This document shows positions 24,001 through 31,400 of a DNA stretch of 32,647 nucleotides, in pieces. This DNA is from Stenotrophomonas maltophilia (GTDB taxonomy: Bacteria; Pseudomonadota; Gammaproteobacteria; Xanthomonadales; Xanthomonadaceae). Position numbers and translations under genes: made by a program. The notes beneath the pieces are model-generated. The model ran no database searches, was not told the DNA's origin, and saw only the letters and a list, made by a program, of their open reading frames with translations. Positions within the stretch are counted from its first letter, which is position 1; each line of letters starts with the position of its first letter. Where the stretch lies: positions 1 to 32,647 of the forward strand of contig NZ_RXLZ01000056.1 in the NCBI RefSeq assembly GCF_003970865.1, read 5' to 3'.

Positions 24001-24749
24001 ATGATGTAGCGGCTGTTGTACCAGTCCGCAGATTCGGGCACGTCGGTCTGCTCGCCCCACACCTGCGGCGAGGCCGGCGGCAGATCGCAGTACCAGTCGT
24101 AGAAGGACAGGCAGGCGCCGCCCAGCAGCGACAGGTAACGCGCACCCGCGGCGTAGGACACCATCGACATCGCCGGGATCGGCGAGAAACCGACCACGCG
24201 GTCCGGGCCGTACTGCTTCACCGTGTACAGGTTGGAGGCGGCGATGATCTCGTTGGCCTCTTCCCACTGCAGGCGCACGAAACCACCCATGCCGCGGCGG
24301 GTCTTGTACGAGCGTGCCTTTTCCTTGTCCTCCACGATGCTGGCCCAGGCATCGACCGGGGCCTTGCTCTTGCGGGCTTCGCGCCACAGGCGCAGCAGCG
24401 TGCCGCGGATCAGCGGGTACTTCAGCCGGTTGGCGCTGTACAGGTACCAGGAATAACTGGCACCACGCGGGCAGCCACGCGGTTCATGGTTGGGCAGGTC
24501 CGGGCGCGTGCGCGGGTAGTCGGTCTGCTGGGTTTCCCAGGTGACCAGGCCGTTCTTGACGTAGATCTTCCAGCTGCAGGAGCCGGTGCAGTTAACGCCA
24601 TGGGTGGACCGCACGATCTTGTCGTACTGCCAGCGGGCGCGGTAACTGTTTTCCCAGTCGCGGCCCTCGCTCTTGGCAAATCCATGGCCATCGGCAAAGG
24701 TCTGGGGGTCACGCTTGAAGAACTGCAAGCGATCGAGGAAGTAACTCAT
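20994..24749 (-). CDS. narG: Respiratory nitrate reductase alpha subunit, molybdopterin enzyme NarG
   Basis: This 1251-residue protein has the normal NarG length. The N-terminal FS0 cluster ligands are HGVNCTGSC, with its histidine near residue 50, and the later cysteine in EPRGCPRGASY. Molybdopterin-binding stretches follow throughout, for example SPIPAMSMVSYAAGARYLSL and GAGMNHWFHNDMNYRGLINM. It reduces nitrate to nitrite on the cytoplasmic face with bis-MGD cofactor, taking electrons from NarH. No Tat signal is needed, and none is seen apart from the usual short NarG leader-like start. The ATG has AGGGAGA upstream. It follows narK after 72 bases. Confidence 0.97.
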   Translation of the reverse strand: MSYFLDRLQFFKRDPQTFADGHGFAKSEGRDWENSYRARWQYDKIVRSTHGVNCTGSCSWKIYVKNGLVTWETQQTDYPRTRPDLPNHEPRGCPRGASYSWYLYSANRLKYPLIRGTLLRLWREARKSKAPVDAWASIVEDKEKARSYKTRRGMGGFVRLQWEEANEIIAASNLYTVKQYGPDRVVGFSPIPAMSMVSYAAGARYLSLLGGACLSFYDWYCDLPPASPQVWGEQTDVPESADWYNSRYIIAWGSNVPQTRTPDAHFFTEARYNGTKTVAICPDYSELAKLTDHWLHPKQGTDAALAFAFGHVILREFHVDSPSQYFQDYCRQYSDMPMLVRLERRDDGRLVAGRFLRASELGGLGEANNPDWKTLAYDENSGQIVVPNGSIGFRWGEKGRWNIEEKASNGADTRLRLSLSDANDGIEAVSFPYFGGIESDGWTAAPAEEVLDRNIPVRRLATADGGETLVATVYDLLLAQYGVDRGFGGANVATSFDENVPGTPAWQERITGVPRGEVIEIAREFARTADKTHGRSMIIVGAGMNHWFHNDMNYRGLINMLIMCGCVGQTGGGWAHYVGQEKLRPQTGWQPLAFGLDWSKPPRHMNGTSFFYFNTGQWRYEKLQVDELLSPLADASKYSGSLADLNLRAVRMGWLPSAPQLDRNPLQLVREAEAAGVAPADYALGKFKDGSLDFAFADPDASQNHPRMMFIWRSNLLGSSGKGHEYMLRHLLGTRHGLQGKDLGEMGAVKPQEVKWHDEAPEGKLDLLVTLDFRMCTTALYSDIVLPTATWYEKDDLNTSDMHPFIHPLSKAVDPAWESRSDWDIFKEVARTVSEMAPGVLGVEKDLVLVPTLHDTANELGMPFGVADWKKGECEAIPGHTMPSMTVVERDYPNLYRKFTSLGPLLDKQGNGGKGMNWDTKHEVEFLGKLNHTVHEEGVSQGRPAIATAIDAAEVILHLAPETNGHVAVKAWESLGTFTGREHTHLAVGKEHEAIRFRDIQAQPRKIISSPIWSGLEDDNVSYNACYTNVHELIPWRTITGRQQFYQDHEWMIDFGEAFMSYRPPVNTRTIEPLLNQRSNGNKEIVLNWITPHQKWGIHSTYSDNLIMQTLSRGGPIVWISEDDARSAGIVDNDWIELFNVNGAIAARAVVSQRVMPGMAMMYHAQERIINVPGSEISGTRGGIHNSVTRIVLKPTHMIGGYAQLAYGFNYYGTCGTNRDEFVIVRKMDKIDWLDDEQPAGASASASKEVV

Positions 24750-24821
24750 CGGGGATCTCCCTTTGCGGACATCGGCATCGTGGCTGTGTGTGTCATCTGG
24801 CTGCGGTGCGTTTTCATGTCG

Positions 24822-26240
24822 TCAGCAGGGTGTCTCGGCACCGCGCCGGTAGTACCACCACCAGGTCACGGCCAGGCAGGTGACATAGAAAACAACGAAT
24901 CCGTACAGCGCCATGTCGGGGCTGCCGGTCAACGTAATGGACGAGCCGTAGCTCTTGGGAATGAAGAAACCGCCGTAGGCACCGATCGCACCGGAGAAAC
25001 CGACCACCGCGGCCGACTCGATGCTGGCCTGGTGTGCGGCCGTGGCCTTGCCCTCGGCGTTGTCGTTGGCCGACCAGCGCTCATGCAGGGTGCGGAAGAT
25101 CACCGGGATCATGCGGAACGTGGTGCCGTTGCCGATGCCACTGAGCACGAACAGCGCCATGAAGCTGAGCAGGAAGCCATGGAAGTTGCCGCCCTGGCCA
25201 TCGCTGGGCAGGAAGTGCAGCACGCCGAACACTGCCGCGATCATCAGCGCGAACACCCAGAAGGTCAGGCGTGCACCACCCCAGCGGTCGGCCATGCTGC
25301 CACCCACCGAGCGCATCAGCGCGCCCAGCAGCGGGCCTATGAAGGCGTAGGCCAGCGGGTTCACGTCCGGGAACTGGCTCTTCACCAGCATCGGGAAGCC
25401 GGCCGAGAAACCGATGTAGGAACCGAAGGTGCCGATGTACAACCAGCACATCAGCCAGTTGTGCTTGCGGCGGAAGATCACCGCCTGCTCGGAGAACGAG
25501 GAGCGGGCGCTGGTCAGGTCGTTCATGCCGAACCAGGCTGCGATGGCGCACAGCGCGATGGCCGGCACCCAGATGAAGCCTGCGTTCTGCAGGAACAGCG
25601 GTGCCCCACCCTCCACCGCGGGCTGCGGTGCACCACCCAGCGCACCGAACACGCCTACGGTGATGACCAGCGGGATCACCGCCTGCGCCACCGACACGCC
25701 CACGTTGCCCAGGCCGGCGTTCAGTCCCAGCGCCAGGCCCTGCTTCTGCTTGGGATAGAAGAAGGAGATGTTGGACATCGACGACGAGAAGTTCGCGCCA
25801 CCGAAACCACACAGGATCGCGATGGCCACGAACACCCAGTACGGCGTGGCCGGGTCCTGCACCGCAAAGCCGAGCCAGAGCGTCGGCGCCAGCAGCGACG
25901 CGGTGGACAGCGCCGTCCAGCGGCGGCCGCCGAAGATCGGGATCACGAACGAATAGAAGATGCGCAGGGTCGCGCCGGACAGGCTGGGCAGCGCCACCAG
26001 CCAGAACAGCTGGTCGGTGCTGAAATTGAAGCCGATCTTCGGCAGGCTGATCGAAACCGCCGAAAACAGCACCCAGACCGAGAAGGCCAGCAGCAGCGAA
26101 GGGATCGAGATGACCAGGTTGCGGGTGGCGACCCGCTTGCCGGTGCGCTCCCAATAGCCGGGGTCCTCCGGCGTCCAGTCGCTGATGACGCGACCGGGAC
26201 TGGCAGTGCTGCGGACAACAGGATCGCTACCGACGGTCAT
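24822..26240 (-). CDS. narK: NarK-type nitrate/nitrite transporter (E. coli NarK / NarK2 class)
   Basis: This 472-residue MFS protein resembles E. coli NarK from its first residues (VISDWTPEDPGYWERTGKRV, then SIPSLLLAFSVWVLFSAV). It has the nitrate signature CGFGGANFSSSMSNISFFYP near residue 130 and GIGNGTTFRMIP near 340, where NarK's second arginine lies. It should exchange nitrate for nitrite across the inner membrane. The ATG at 26240 has GGAG at proper spacing; the ATG at 26252 is too close to it. It heads the narK-narGHJI-ppiC-narK1 operon, and a perfect FNR-like box lies about 100 bp upstream. Confidence 0.94.
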   Translation of the reverse strand: MTVGSDPVVRSTASPGRVISDWTPEDPGYWERTGKRVATRNLVISIPSLLLAFSVWVLFSAVSISLPKIGFNFSTDQLFWLVALPSLSGATLRIFYSFVIPIFGGRRWTALSTASLLAPTLWLGFAVQDPATPYWVFVAIAILCGFGGANFSSSMSNISFFYPKQKQGLALGLNAGLGNVGVSVAQAVIPLVITVGVFGALGGAPQPAVEGGAPLFLQNAGFIWVPAIALCAIAAWFGMNDLTSARSSFSEQAVIFRRKHNWLMCWLYIGTFGSYIGFSAGFPMLVKSQFPDVNPLAYAFIGPLLGALMRSVGGSMADRWGGARLTFWVFALMIAAVFGVLHFLPSDGQGGNFHGFLLSFMALFVLSGIGNGTTFRMIPVIFRTLHERWSANDNAEGKATAAHQASIESAAVVGFSGAIGAYGGFFIPKSYGSSITLTGSPDMALYGFVVFYVTCLAVTWWWYYRRGAETPC

Positions 26241-26308
26241 ACATGGCTCCAAGGCTGTGGAATGACGTGGGTACTGCGTTTCAAGTTGTAACCCGTCGTC
26301 ATGCAGCC

Positions 26309-26314
26309 ATTAGG
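26309..26314 (-). promoter_or_regulatory. Candidate -10 element of the nar operon promoter
   Basis: CCTAAT on the minus strand matches four of six -10 consensus bases. It lies where an FNR box centred at -41.5 would place the start, near 26302. Confidence 0.45.
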
Positions 26315-26336
26315 CCGTGCAGCACGGACGACGGGG

Positions 26337-26350
26337 TTGATCTGGATCAA
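26337..26350 (-). promoter_or_regulatory. Perfect FNR-like box of the nar operon
   Basis: TTGATCTGGATCAA matches all ten specified bases of the FNR consensus and is itself nearly palindromic. With the candidate -10 at 26309-26314 it fits a class II FNR-activated promoter for narK-narGHJI, the classic anaerobic control of respiratory nitrate reductase. Confidence 0.85.
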
Positions 26351-26375
26351 TCAGGGGCCGGTTTCCACCCTGCCC

Positions 26376-26389
26376 CTGACAAATGTCAA
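26376..26389 (-). promoter_or_regulatory. Second, weaker FNR-like box upstream of narK
   Basis: CTGACAAATGTCAA matches seven of ten consensus bases. It is centred 39 bp upstream of the perfect box and overlaps the stop codon of the DUF7009-like gene. It may be an upstream site for FNR or a related Dnr-type regulator, or chance. Confidence 0.3.
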
Positions 26390-26751
26390 ACCGATGAAGC
26401 GGTGCTGCGGCGGGTCACCCCGCGCTGGCGCACGCTGTCGCGCACGTCCACATCGAACTGCAGCTGAAGCTGGCTGCCATCTTCCAGGGCAATGTCGAAT
26501 GGCAGGCCATCCCGGCACGGCAGCCGTGCCGCCAAGGCCTCGACGGCCGGGCGCGGCAGTACCAGGCGGCAGAAGGTGCCTCCGTCGAGCAGTACCGGTT
26601 GATCGCCGGCATGCAGCGACACCGCCATGCCCCAGCCCTCGAGACCGCCGAAGCGGGTCATGTTCTCGACCGATTCACCGGCCAGCAGGCGCGCCAGCTC
26701 GGCCTCGTCCAGGCGAAGCCGTACCGATTGGTCCTGCAACTGCACTTTCAT
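26386..26751 (-). CDS. DUF7009-like protein, Moco-cluster associated
   Basis: This 121-residue protein starts MKVQLQDQSVRLRLDEAELA and includes ENMTRFGG and FDIALEDGSQLQLQFDVDVR. The pattern matches small DUF7009-type proteins of unknown function. No catalytic motif, signal peptide or membrane span is seen. The ATG at 26751 overlaps the mobA stop by four bases, so it is translated with MobA and probably serves cofactor insertion or molybdoenzyme maturation. That role is inferred from position only. It ends 145 bp before narK. Confidence 0.65.
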   Translation of the reverse strand: MKVQLQDQSVRLRLDEAELARLLAGESVENMTRFGGLEGWGMAVSLHAGDQPVLLDGGTFCRLVLPRPAVEALAARLPCRDGLPFDIALEDGSQLQLQFDVDVRDSVRQRGVTRRSTASSV

Positions 26752-27290
26752 GACGCAACATCCTCCCATTGTTCGGGGGTATTGCAGTTGACCAGCCCCG
26801 CCTCGTCAACCGTCGCCAGCGCCACGGTGTTCACGCCAAGACGACGCTGCAGGGCCTGCAGCGAGCGCGGACCGTCCGGGTCATCCAGCATCGATCCGAG
26901 TACGTTGCGACAAGCATCGTCTATATCCACCAGCATGGGCAGGGGGTGGCCCGCAAAGATCGTGCATGGACCGCGATGGCCGTCACGCAATTGCTCCAGC
27001 AATCGCGGCGGCAGCAGCGGCGTATCCACCGGCACCACCCAGGCAGGGCCATCGGGCATGCGCATCGCCACACTGTAGAGCCCGCCCAGCGGCCCGCAAC
27101 GTGCCACGCGGTCCAGCACGCCGCCGAACGCCGGGTAGTTTCCGCTGACCCAGACCTCGCGTGCGCCGGCCTGCATCAACAGGCCCCGCATGTGCTCCAG
27201 CAGCGTGCGACCCTGCCACGGCAGCAGCGCCTTGTCGCGGCCCATCCGGGTGGACAGGCCACCGGCCAACACGATGCCGTTGATGCTCAT
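26748..27290 (-). CDS. mobA: Molybdenum cofactor guanylyltransferase MobA
   Basis: This 180-residue nucleotidyltransferase has the N-terminal GTP-binding motif LAGGLSTRMGRDKALLPW (about residues 8-25). The central GPLGGLYSVAMRM and VVPVDTPLLPP (metal-binding aspartate) complete the active site, and GLVNCNTPEQW closes the family pattern. It adds GMP to Mo-molybdopterin to make the MGD form required by NarG. The start codon sits one base after a palindromic repeat (27292-27372) with no clear Shine-Dalgarno sequence, so translation may be weak or structure-dependent. It overlaps the DUF7009-like gene downstream. Confidence 0.94.
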   Translation of the reverse strand: MSINGIVLAGGLSTRMGRDKALLPWQGRTLLEHMRGLLMQAGAREVWVSGNYPAFGGVLDRVARCGPLGGLYSVAMRMPDGPAWVVPVDTPLLPPRLLEQLRDGHRGPCTIFAGHPLPMLVDIDDACRNVLGSMLDDPDGPRSLQALQRRLGVNTVALATVDEAGLVNCNTPEQWEDVAS

Positions 27291-27291
27291 C

Positions 27292-27372
27292 GCAGTAGAG
27301 CCACGCCATGCGTGGCTTCAGCGGCCGGATGTGCGGGAAAGGCCTCATCCACGCATGGCGTGGATCTACTGC
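27292..27372. repeat. Inverted repeat of the GTAG type with a CCACGCATGGCGTGG core
   Basis: GCAGTAG followed by CCACGCCATGCGTGG pairs with CCACGCATGGCGTGG followed by CTACTGC across a 35-base centre. This is a second sequence class of the GTAG-flanked repeats. It lies between moaE and mobA and ends one base before the mobA ATG. Confidence 0.85.
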
Positions 27373-27381
27373 ATTCCGCGC

Positions 27382-27395
27382 CGCCCTGAAGGGCG
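27382..27395. other. Small hairpin after moaE
   Basis: CGCCCT-GA-AGGGCG lies a few bases beyond the moaE stop codon. It has no T-run, so at best it is a weak or assisted terminator. Confidence 0.35.
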
Positions 27396-27398
27396 CGG

Positions 27399-27899
27399 TC
27401 AATGCTCGTGGTCATGTGTGTGGTCATGGGAGTGCGAAGCTTCACTGTCCGCATGGCACAGGCTGCAGCCCTCGCTCCACTCGCTGTCGCCGTCTTCGTA
27501 ATGCTCCTGCTTCCAGATCGGGCACTGGTGCTTGACCACCTCGATCAACTGCCGGCATGCGCGGAACGCCTCGTCGCGGTGCGGGCTGCCGGCGGCCACC
27601 ACCACCGCCACATCGCCGATGCCCAACCGACCCTTGGCGTGCGCCACATACAGCTTCAGCTTCGGACCGAACGCCGCCTCGACCTCGGCGGCCAGGCGCT
27701 TGAACTCGTTCAACACCAGCGGCTCGAACAGGTCGTAGGTGATCCCGGTCACCGGCCGGCCGATGTTGACGTCGCGCACCTTGCCGATGAACACGTCGAT
27801 GCCGCCGAAGCCCGGATCAGAGACCGCAGCGATCCCCTCGGCCGGATCGATCGCCGCCTGCGCGCGGTCCACCACCTTCGCGATGATCTTCTCGCTCAT
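27399..27899 (-). CDS. moaE: Molybdopterin synthase catalytic subunit MoaE with His-rich tail
   Basis: This 166-residue protein has the MoaE core. GGIDVFIGKVRDVNIGRPVT near residue 32, YDLFEPLVLNEFKRL near 55, AHAKGRLGIGDVAVVV near 86, and the catalytic-lysine region VKHQCPIWKQEHYEDGDSEW near 122-141 are all present. With thiocarboxylated MoaD it converts cyclic pyranopterin monophosphate to molybdopterin. After the core the protein adds CSLCHADSEASHSHDHTHDH, then EH. This metal-binding-looking tail is not part of the standard enzyme. The start lies three bases after the moaD stop. Confidence 0.95.
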   Translation of the reverse strand: MSEKIIAKVVDRAQAAIDPAEGIAAVSDPGFGGIDVFIGKVRDVNIGRPVTGITYDLFEPLVLNEFKRLAAEVEAAFGPKLKLYVAHAKGRLGIGDVAVVVAAGSPHRDEAFRACRQLIEVVKHQCPIWKQEHYEDGDSEWSEGCSLCHADSEASHSHDHTHDHEH

Positions 27900-27902
27900 C
27901 GC

Positions 27903-28163
27903 TCAGCCCCCGCTCACCGGCGGCAGGATCGCCACCCGGCCATCGTCGGGCAGCGCCTCGTGGTCGCGCAGCACGCGTTGCTGGTCGGCGAACGCCGAAT
28001 AATCCAGCAGGCCGGCACGGAATCCCGGCCAACGCACCGGCAGCAGCTCGCGCAGCGCCTGGCGCAGATCGGCCACGGTGCCACCGGCCACATCCACGGC
28101 GATCTCGCGGCTGGCATCCAGATCGGAAAACGCACCGAACAACTGCAGATTCACCTGTTTCAT
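27903..28163 (-). CDS. moaD: Molybdopterin synthase sulfur carrier subunit MoaD
   Basis: This 86-residue ubiquitin-like protein ends in the double glycine (ILPPVSGG) that is activated and thiocarboxylated. The N-terminus MKQVNLQLFGAFSDLD is the first beta strand of the fold. It donates sulfur to MoaE. The ATG at 28163 has AGGAG five bases upstream and overlaps the moeA stop by one base. The ATG one codon earlier (28166) is the alternative but is too close to the ribosome site. Confidence 0.93.
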   Translation of the reverse strand: MKQVNLQLFGAFSDLDASREIAVDVAGGTVADLRQALRELLPVRWPGFRAGLLDYSAFADQQRVLRDHEALPDDGRVAILPPVSGG

Positions 28164-29416
28164 CATGACTCCTGGCTCACCAGCTGCACCGGTTCGTGGT
28201 GACCCCAGCCCTGCACGCGCACGTAGGTGCCAGCGCTGGCCAGGTCTCCCTCGGCCTCAAGCACCACCCAGGCGTTGGCCTGCAGCATGGACATCAAACG
28301 GAACGACTCCTGCCCGGACAGCACGCGCGCACTCAGGCGGCCATGCCCGTCCATTTCCACCCGCGCACGCGCGTGGAAGCGCAGGCCCGGCGGCTTGCGT
28401 ACGTCGGCCTGCAGCGGCAGCTGCAACATGACTTCCGGCGCCAGCCCCAACAGGCGGCGCAGCACCGGCTCGACGAAGAAACGCTGGCCCACGGCAGCGG
28501 AGACCGGGTTGCCCGGTAGGCCGAAGTACAGCGCACCATTGGGCAGCACCGCGAACAGCAGCGGCTTGCCCGGGCGGATCGCCACCTTGTGGAAGACGAT
28601 GCGCGCACCACGGCCACGCAGCGCATCGGGAACGAAATCGTAGCGGCCGGCCGACACCGCGCCCGTGCTGATCAGCACCTGCGCGCCCGCGGCCAGCGCT
28701 TCATCCAGCACCGCATTGAACGCAGCCACGTCGTCGCCTACCGTGCCCTGCCAGACCACCTCGGCACCGGCGGCCTGCAGGCGGCCGACCAGGTACGGCC
28801 GGTTGCTGTCACGGATCTGGCCGGATTCCAGCGTCTGCGCCGCCTCGGTCACCAGCTCCTTGCCGGTGGCGATCACCGCCGCCTTCGGCCGTGCCACCAC
28901 CGCCACCTGGCCCACGCCGATGGCATGCAGCAGGGTGCGCGCATTGATATCCAGCACCTGCCCGGCCTGCAGCACGCGCTCGCCTTCGCTCACGTCCTGG
29001 CCGCGCAGGCGCACGTGCTGGCCCGACTTCACCGATGCCTTCAGGGCGATGCGGGTCGGGCGCCCCTCCTCGCTGGCGAGGATGTCCACGTTCTCGACCG
29101 GTACCACCGTATCCAGCCCGGACGGCATGCGCGCACCGGTCATGATTTCCCAGGCACCCTCGCCGCCTTCGGCGCCGGCATCGCCGGCCGCCTGCCAGCC
29201 CTGCACCGCGAATTCGGTACCCGCCTCGAACGTCGCGCCGTTGGCGCGCAGCGCGAAGCCGTCCATCGCCGAATTGTCGAACGGCGGCAACGACTGCCCG
29301 CTGTGGATGTCACTGGCCAGGGTACGGCCGCCGGCCTCATGCAGCGGCAGGCGCTCGGCCGGCAGCGGCGTGGCCGCGTCCAGCAGGTGCTGCAAGGCCT
29401 CGCTGTAGGGAATCAT
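28163..29416 (-). CDS. moeA: Molybdopterin molybdenumtransferase MoeA
   Basis: This 417-residue protein has the MoeA signature LPPFDNSAMDGFALR (about residues 44-58), the GAWEIMTGARMPSGLDTVVP segment, ATGKELV and QIRDSNRPYL. The catalytic-domain segments ISTGAVSAGRYDFV (usual TGGVS reads TGAVS here), FHKVAIRPGKPLLF and LPGNPVSA follow. It inserts molybdate into adenylylated molybdopterin. The start at 29416 (MIPYSEAL) gives the family N-terminus and overlaps the moaC/moaB stop by four bases. It is followed directly by moaD. Confidence 0.95.
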   Translation of the reverse strand: MIPYSEALQHLLDAATPLPAERLPLHEAGGRTLASDIHSGQSLPPFDNSAMDGFALRANGATFEAGTEFAVQGWQAAGDAGAEGGEGAWEIMTGARMPSGLDTVVPVENVDILASEEGRPTRIALKASVKSGQHVRLRGQDVSEGERVLQAGQVLDINARTLLHAIGVGQVAVVARPKAAVIATGKELVTEAAQTLESGQIRDSNRPYLVGRLQAAGAEVVWQGTVGDDVAAFNAVLDEALAAGAQVLISTGAVSAGRYDFVPDALRGRGARIVFHKVAIRPGKPLLFAVLPNGALYFGLPGNPVSAAVGQRFFVEPVLRRLLGLAPEVMLQLPLQADVRKPPGLRFHARARVEMDGHGRLSARVLSGQESFRLMSMLQANAWVVLEAEGDLASAGTYVRVQGWGHHEPVQLVSQES

Positions 29417-30423
29417 GCGTGGCCATCCCCCTCGACCATCGCCAGGGCGTGGCCCAGTACCGGCGCCAGGATGTCCAGGCACTGCGCCGCCGCCTTCGGG
29501 CTGCCGGGCAATGCAAACACCAGCATGTTGCCCAGCTGCACCACCTCGGCGCGGCTCAGCCAGGCCATCGGCGTGTGCTGTGCACTCAGTGCCCGTACCA
29601 TCTGCGCCAGGCCATGCACCGGCCGCGCTTTCAAGGAACGCAGCGCCTCCGGGGTCAGGTCACGCGGGCCCAGCCCAGTACCGCCGGTACACAGGCACAG
29701 GCGCACGCCCTCGGCGGCCAAGGCCTGCAGGCGGCCCACCAATGGCTCGATGCCATCGGGCAAGACCTCGGCGGCCACTACTTCGCCACCCAGCTTTTTC
29801 ACGCCGGTCACCAGGGTCGGGCCGGACACATCCTCATAGGTGCCTTCGCTGGCGCGATCACTCAGCGTGATCACCGCGCAGGCCGCGCCCTCCAGGCCCT
29901 TCGGCGCACGCGGCTTGAAACGCGTGCGCTCGGCATCGTCCATGCCGTCGGGGTGCAGCCAGACACCGCGCTTGCCGCCTTCCTTGAACAGCAGGCGGAT
30001 GCCTTCGATGCGCAGCGCCGGTTCCACCGGCTTGCTCAGGTCGTACAGGGTCAGCAGCGCCGCGTTGACGCCGGCCAGTGCCTCCATCTCCACGCCGGTG
30101 CGCGCCTCGCTGGCGCACTCGCACCACACGCGGATCGACTGCCGTTCCGGCACCGGCGCGCAGAACACCTGCACCAGTTCCAGCGGCAGCGGGTGGCACA
30201 GCGGCATCAGCATCGAGGCCATCTTGGCGCCCTGCAGGCCGGCAATCTCGGCCATCACCAGCGCATCGCCCTTGGGCAGGCGGCGCTCGACGATCAGCGG
30301 ATAGGCCACTGGACCGGCATGCAGCTCGCCCACCGCCACCGCACGGCGGCGGGTGATGCGCTTGTCGCGGACATCGGCCATATGGAAGGCCGCATTCAAT
30401 TCCCCACTCATCGTGTTGCTCAT
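29413..30423 (-). CDS. moaCB: Bifunctional MoaC-MoaB/MogA fusion protein
   Basis: This 336-residue protein joins two Moco enzymes. Residues about 1-160 are MoaC, with KGDALVMAEIAGLQGAKMAS, LCHPLPLE, TGVEMEALAGVNAALLTLYD and the following SK that keeps the D-x2-K active-site pair. It makes cyclic pyranopterin monophosphate with MoaA. Residues about 175-335 are a MoaB/MogA domain, with CAVITLSDRASEGTYEDVSG, LCTGGTGLGPRDLTPEAL and ALPGSPKAAAQC, which adenylylates molybdopterin for MoeA. Start 30423 (MSNTMSGEL) overlaps the moaA stop by four bases; ATG at 30411 is possible. The linker near 160-175 is short. Confidence 0.93.
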   Translation of the reverse strand: MSNTMSGELNAAFHMADVRDKRITRRRAVAVGELHAGPVAYPLIVERRLPKGDALVMAEIAGLQGAKMASMLMPLCHPLPLELVQVFCAPVPERQSIRVWCECASEARTGVEMEALAGVNAALLTLYDLSKPVEPALRIEGIRLLFKEGGKRGVWLHPDGMDDAERTRFKPRAPKGLEGAACAVITLSDRASEGTYEDVSGPTLVTGVKKLGGEVVAAEVLPDGIEPLVGRLQALAAEGVRLCLCTGGTGLGPRDLTPEALRSLKARPVHGLAQMVRALSAQHTPMAWLSRAEVVQLGNMLVFALPGSPKAAAQCLDILAPVLGHALAMVEGDGHA

Positions 30424-31400
30424 CCTCCGATGGAGGCCAGGTGCGGGGTCAGCCCGGTCTGGCCCTGGTGCAGTCCATGCCCGGCCGCTTTCAGGCCAAG
30501 CTGTGTGGTGATGCGTGCCAGCAGCGCGTCGTGGTCGTCGTCGCTCTGCAGCAGCGGGCGCAGCGGCACGCCGAACTCGCCGAACAGGCACAGCCGCAGG
30601 TCGCCCTTGGCGGTCACCCGCAGGCGGTTGCAGCCCTTGCAGAAGTCACGCGAATACGGGGCGATGATGCCGATGCTGCCGCGATGGTCGGGGTGACCGA
30701 ACTCGCGCGCGGGACCGGCATCGGCGGCGCGCGGCCGTTCGTGCCAGCCAGCGGCCAGCAGCTGCTCGATCACCACGTCGGCACGCAGGTGGTGGCGCTG
30801 GAAATAGGCTTCGTTGTCGCCGGTGCGCATCAGTTCGATGAAGCGCACACTGAAGGGCCGGTCACGCAGGTAATCCATCCACTGCGGCAGCTCGTCGTCG
30901 TTCAGGCCACGCAGCAGCACCGCGTTGAGCTTGATCGCCGGCAGGCCCAGCGCCTGCGCCAGGGCCAGGCCCTGTTCGATCTCCGGCAGGCGGTCATGCC
31001 CGGTGATGGTCTTGAAGCGTTCGCGCTGCAGGCTGTCCATGCTCACGTTCAGCGCAGTCAGGCCTGCCCGGTGCCACCCTGGCAGGCGCCGCGGCAGCAA
31101 CGTGCCATTGGTGGTGATGGCCACCTTGCGGATGCCCGGCACCGCCGCCACGGTGGCGATGATCTCGTCCAGATCCTTGCGCAGGCTCGGCTCGCCACCG
31201 GTCAGGCGGATCTTGCTCATGCCCAGCGCGGCAAACGCACGCACCAGCCTCGCGATTTCATCCACCTGCAGGAAGCGCGGGCGGCCATCGGCCTGGTACC
31301 CGTCGGGCAGGCAGTAGCTGCAACGGAAGTTGCAGGCTTCGGTCAACGACAGGCGCAGGTACGGAAAGCTGCGTCCGAAACCGTCGGTGAGTTGGCTCAT
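30420..31400 (-). CDS. moaA: GTP 3',8-cyclase MoaA (radical SAM)
   Basis: This 326-residue enzyme has the N-terminal radical-SAM motif CNFRCSYC (about residues 24-31) and TGGEPSLRKDL near 66. The C-terminal second cluster is FCKGCNRLRVTAKGDLRLCL, and the protein ends in SIGG, the essential MoaA C-terminal glycine pair. It converts GTP to 3',8-cyclo-GTP, the first step of Moco synthesis. The ATG at 31400 has AAGGTGG upstream and was preferred over a GTG at 31424. It heads the moaA-moaCB-moeA-moaD-moaE unit, with a weak FNR-like box about 115 bp upstream. Confidence 0.96.
   Translation of the reverse strand: MSQLTDGFGRSFPYLRLSLTEACNFRCSYCLPDGYQADGRPRFLQVDEIARLVRAFAALGMSKIRLTGGEPSLRKDLDEIIATVAAVPGIRKVAITTNGTLLPRRLPGWHRAGLTALNVSMDSLQRERFKTITGHDRLPEIEQGLALAQALGLPAIKLNAVLLRGLNDDELPQWMDYLRDRPFSVRFIELMRTGDNEAYFQRHHLRADVVIEQLLAAGWHERPRAADAGPAREFGHPDHRGSIGIIAPYSRDFCKGCNRLRVTAKGDLRLCLFGEFGVPLRPLLQSDDDHDALLARITTQLGLKAAGHGLHQGQTGLTPHLASIGG

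Noticed and set aside
22938..26291. Very long open frame (over 1100 codons) on the plus strand opposite narG and narK
   Set aside because: It is an antisense shadow of two clear genes in high-GC DNA. It is rich in His, Arg, Gln and Ala with no recognisable domain.
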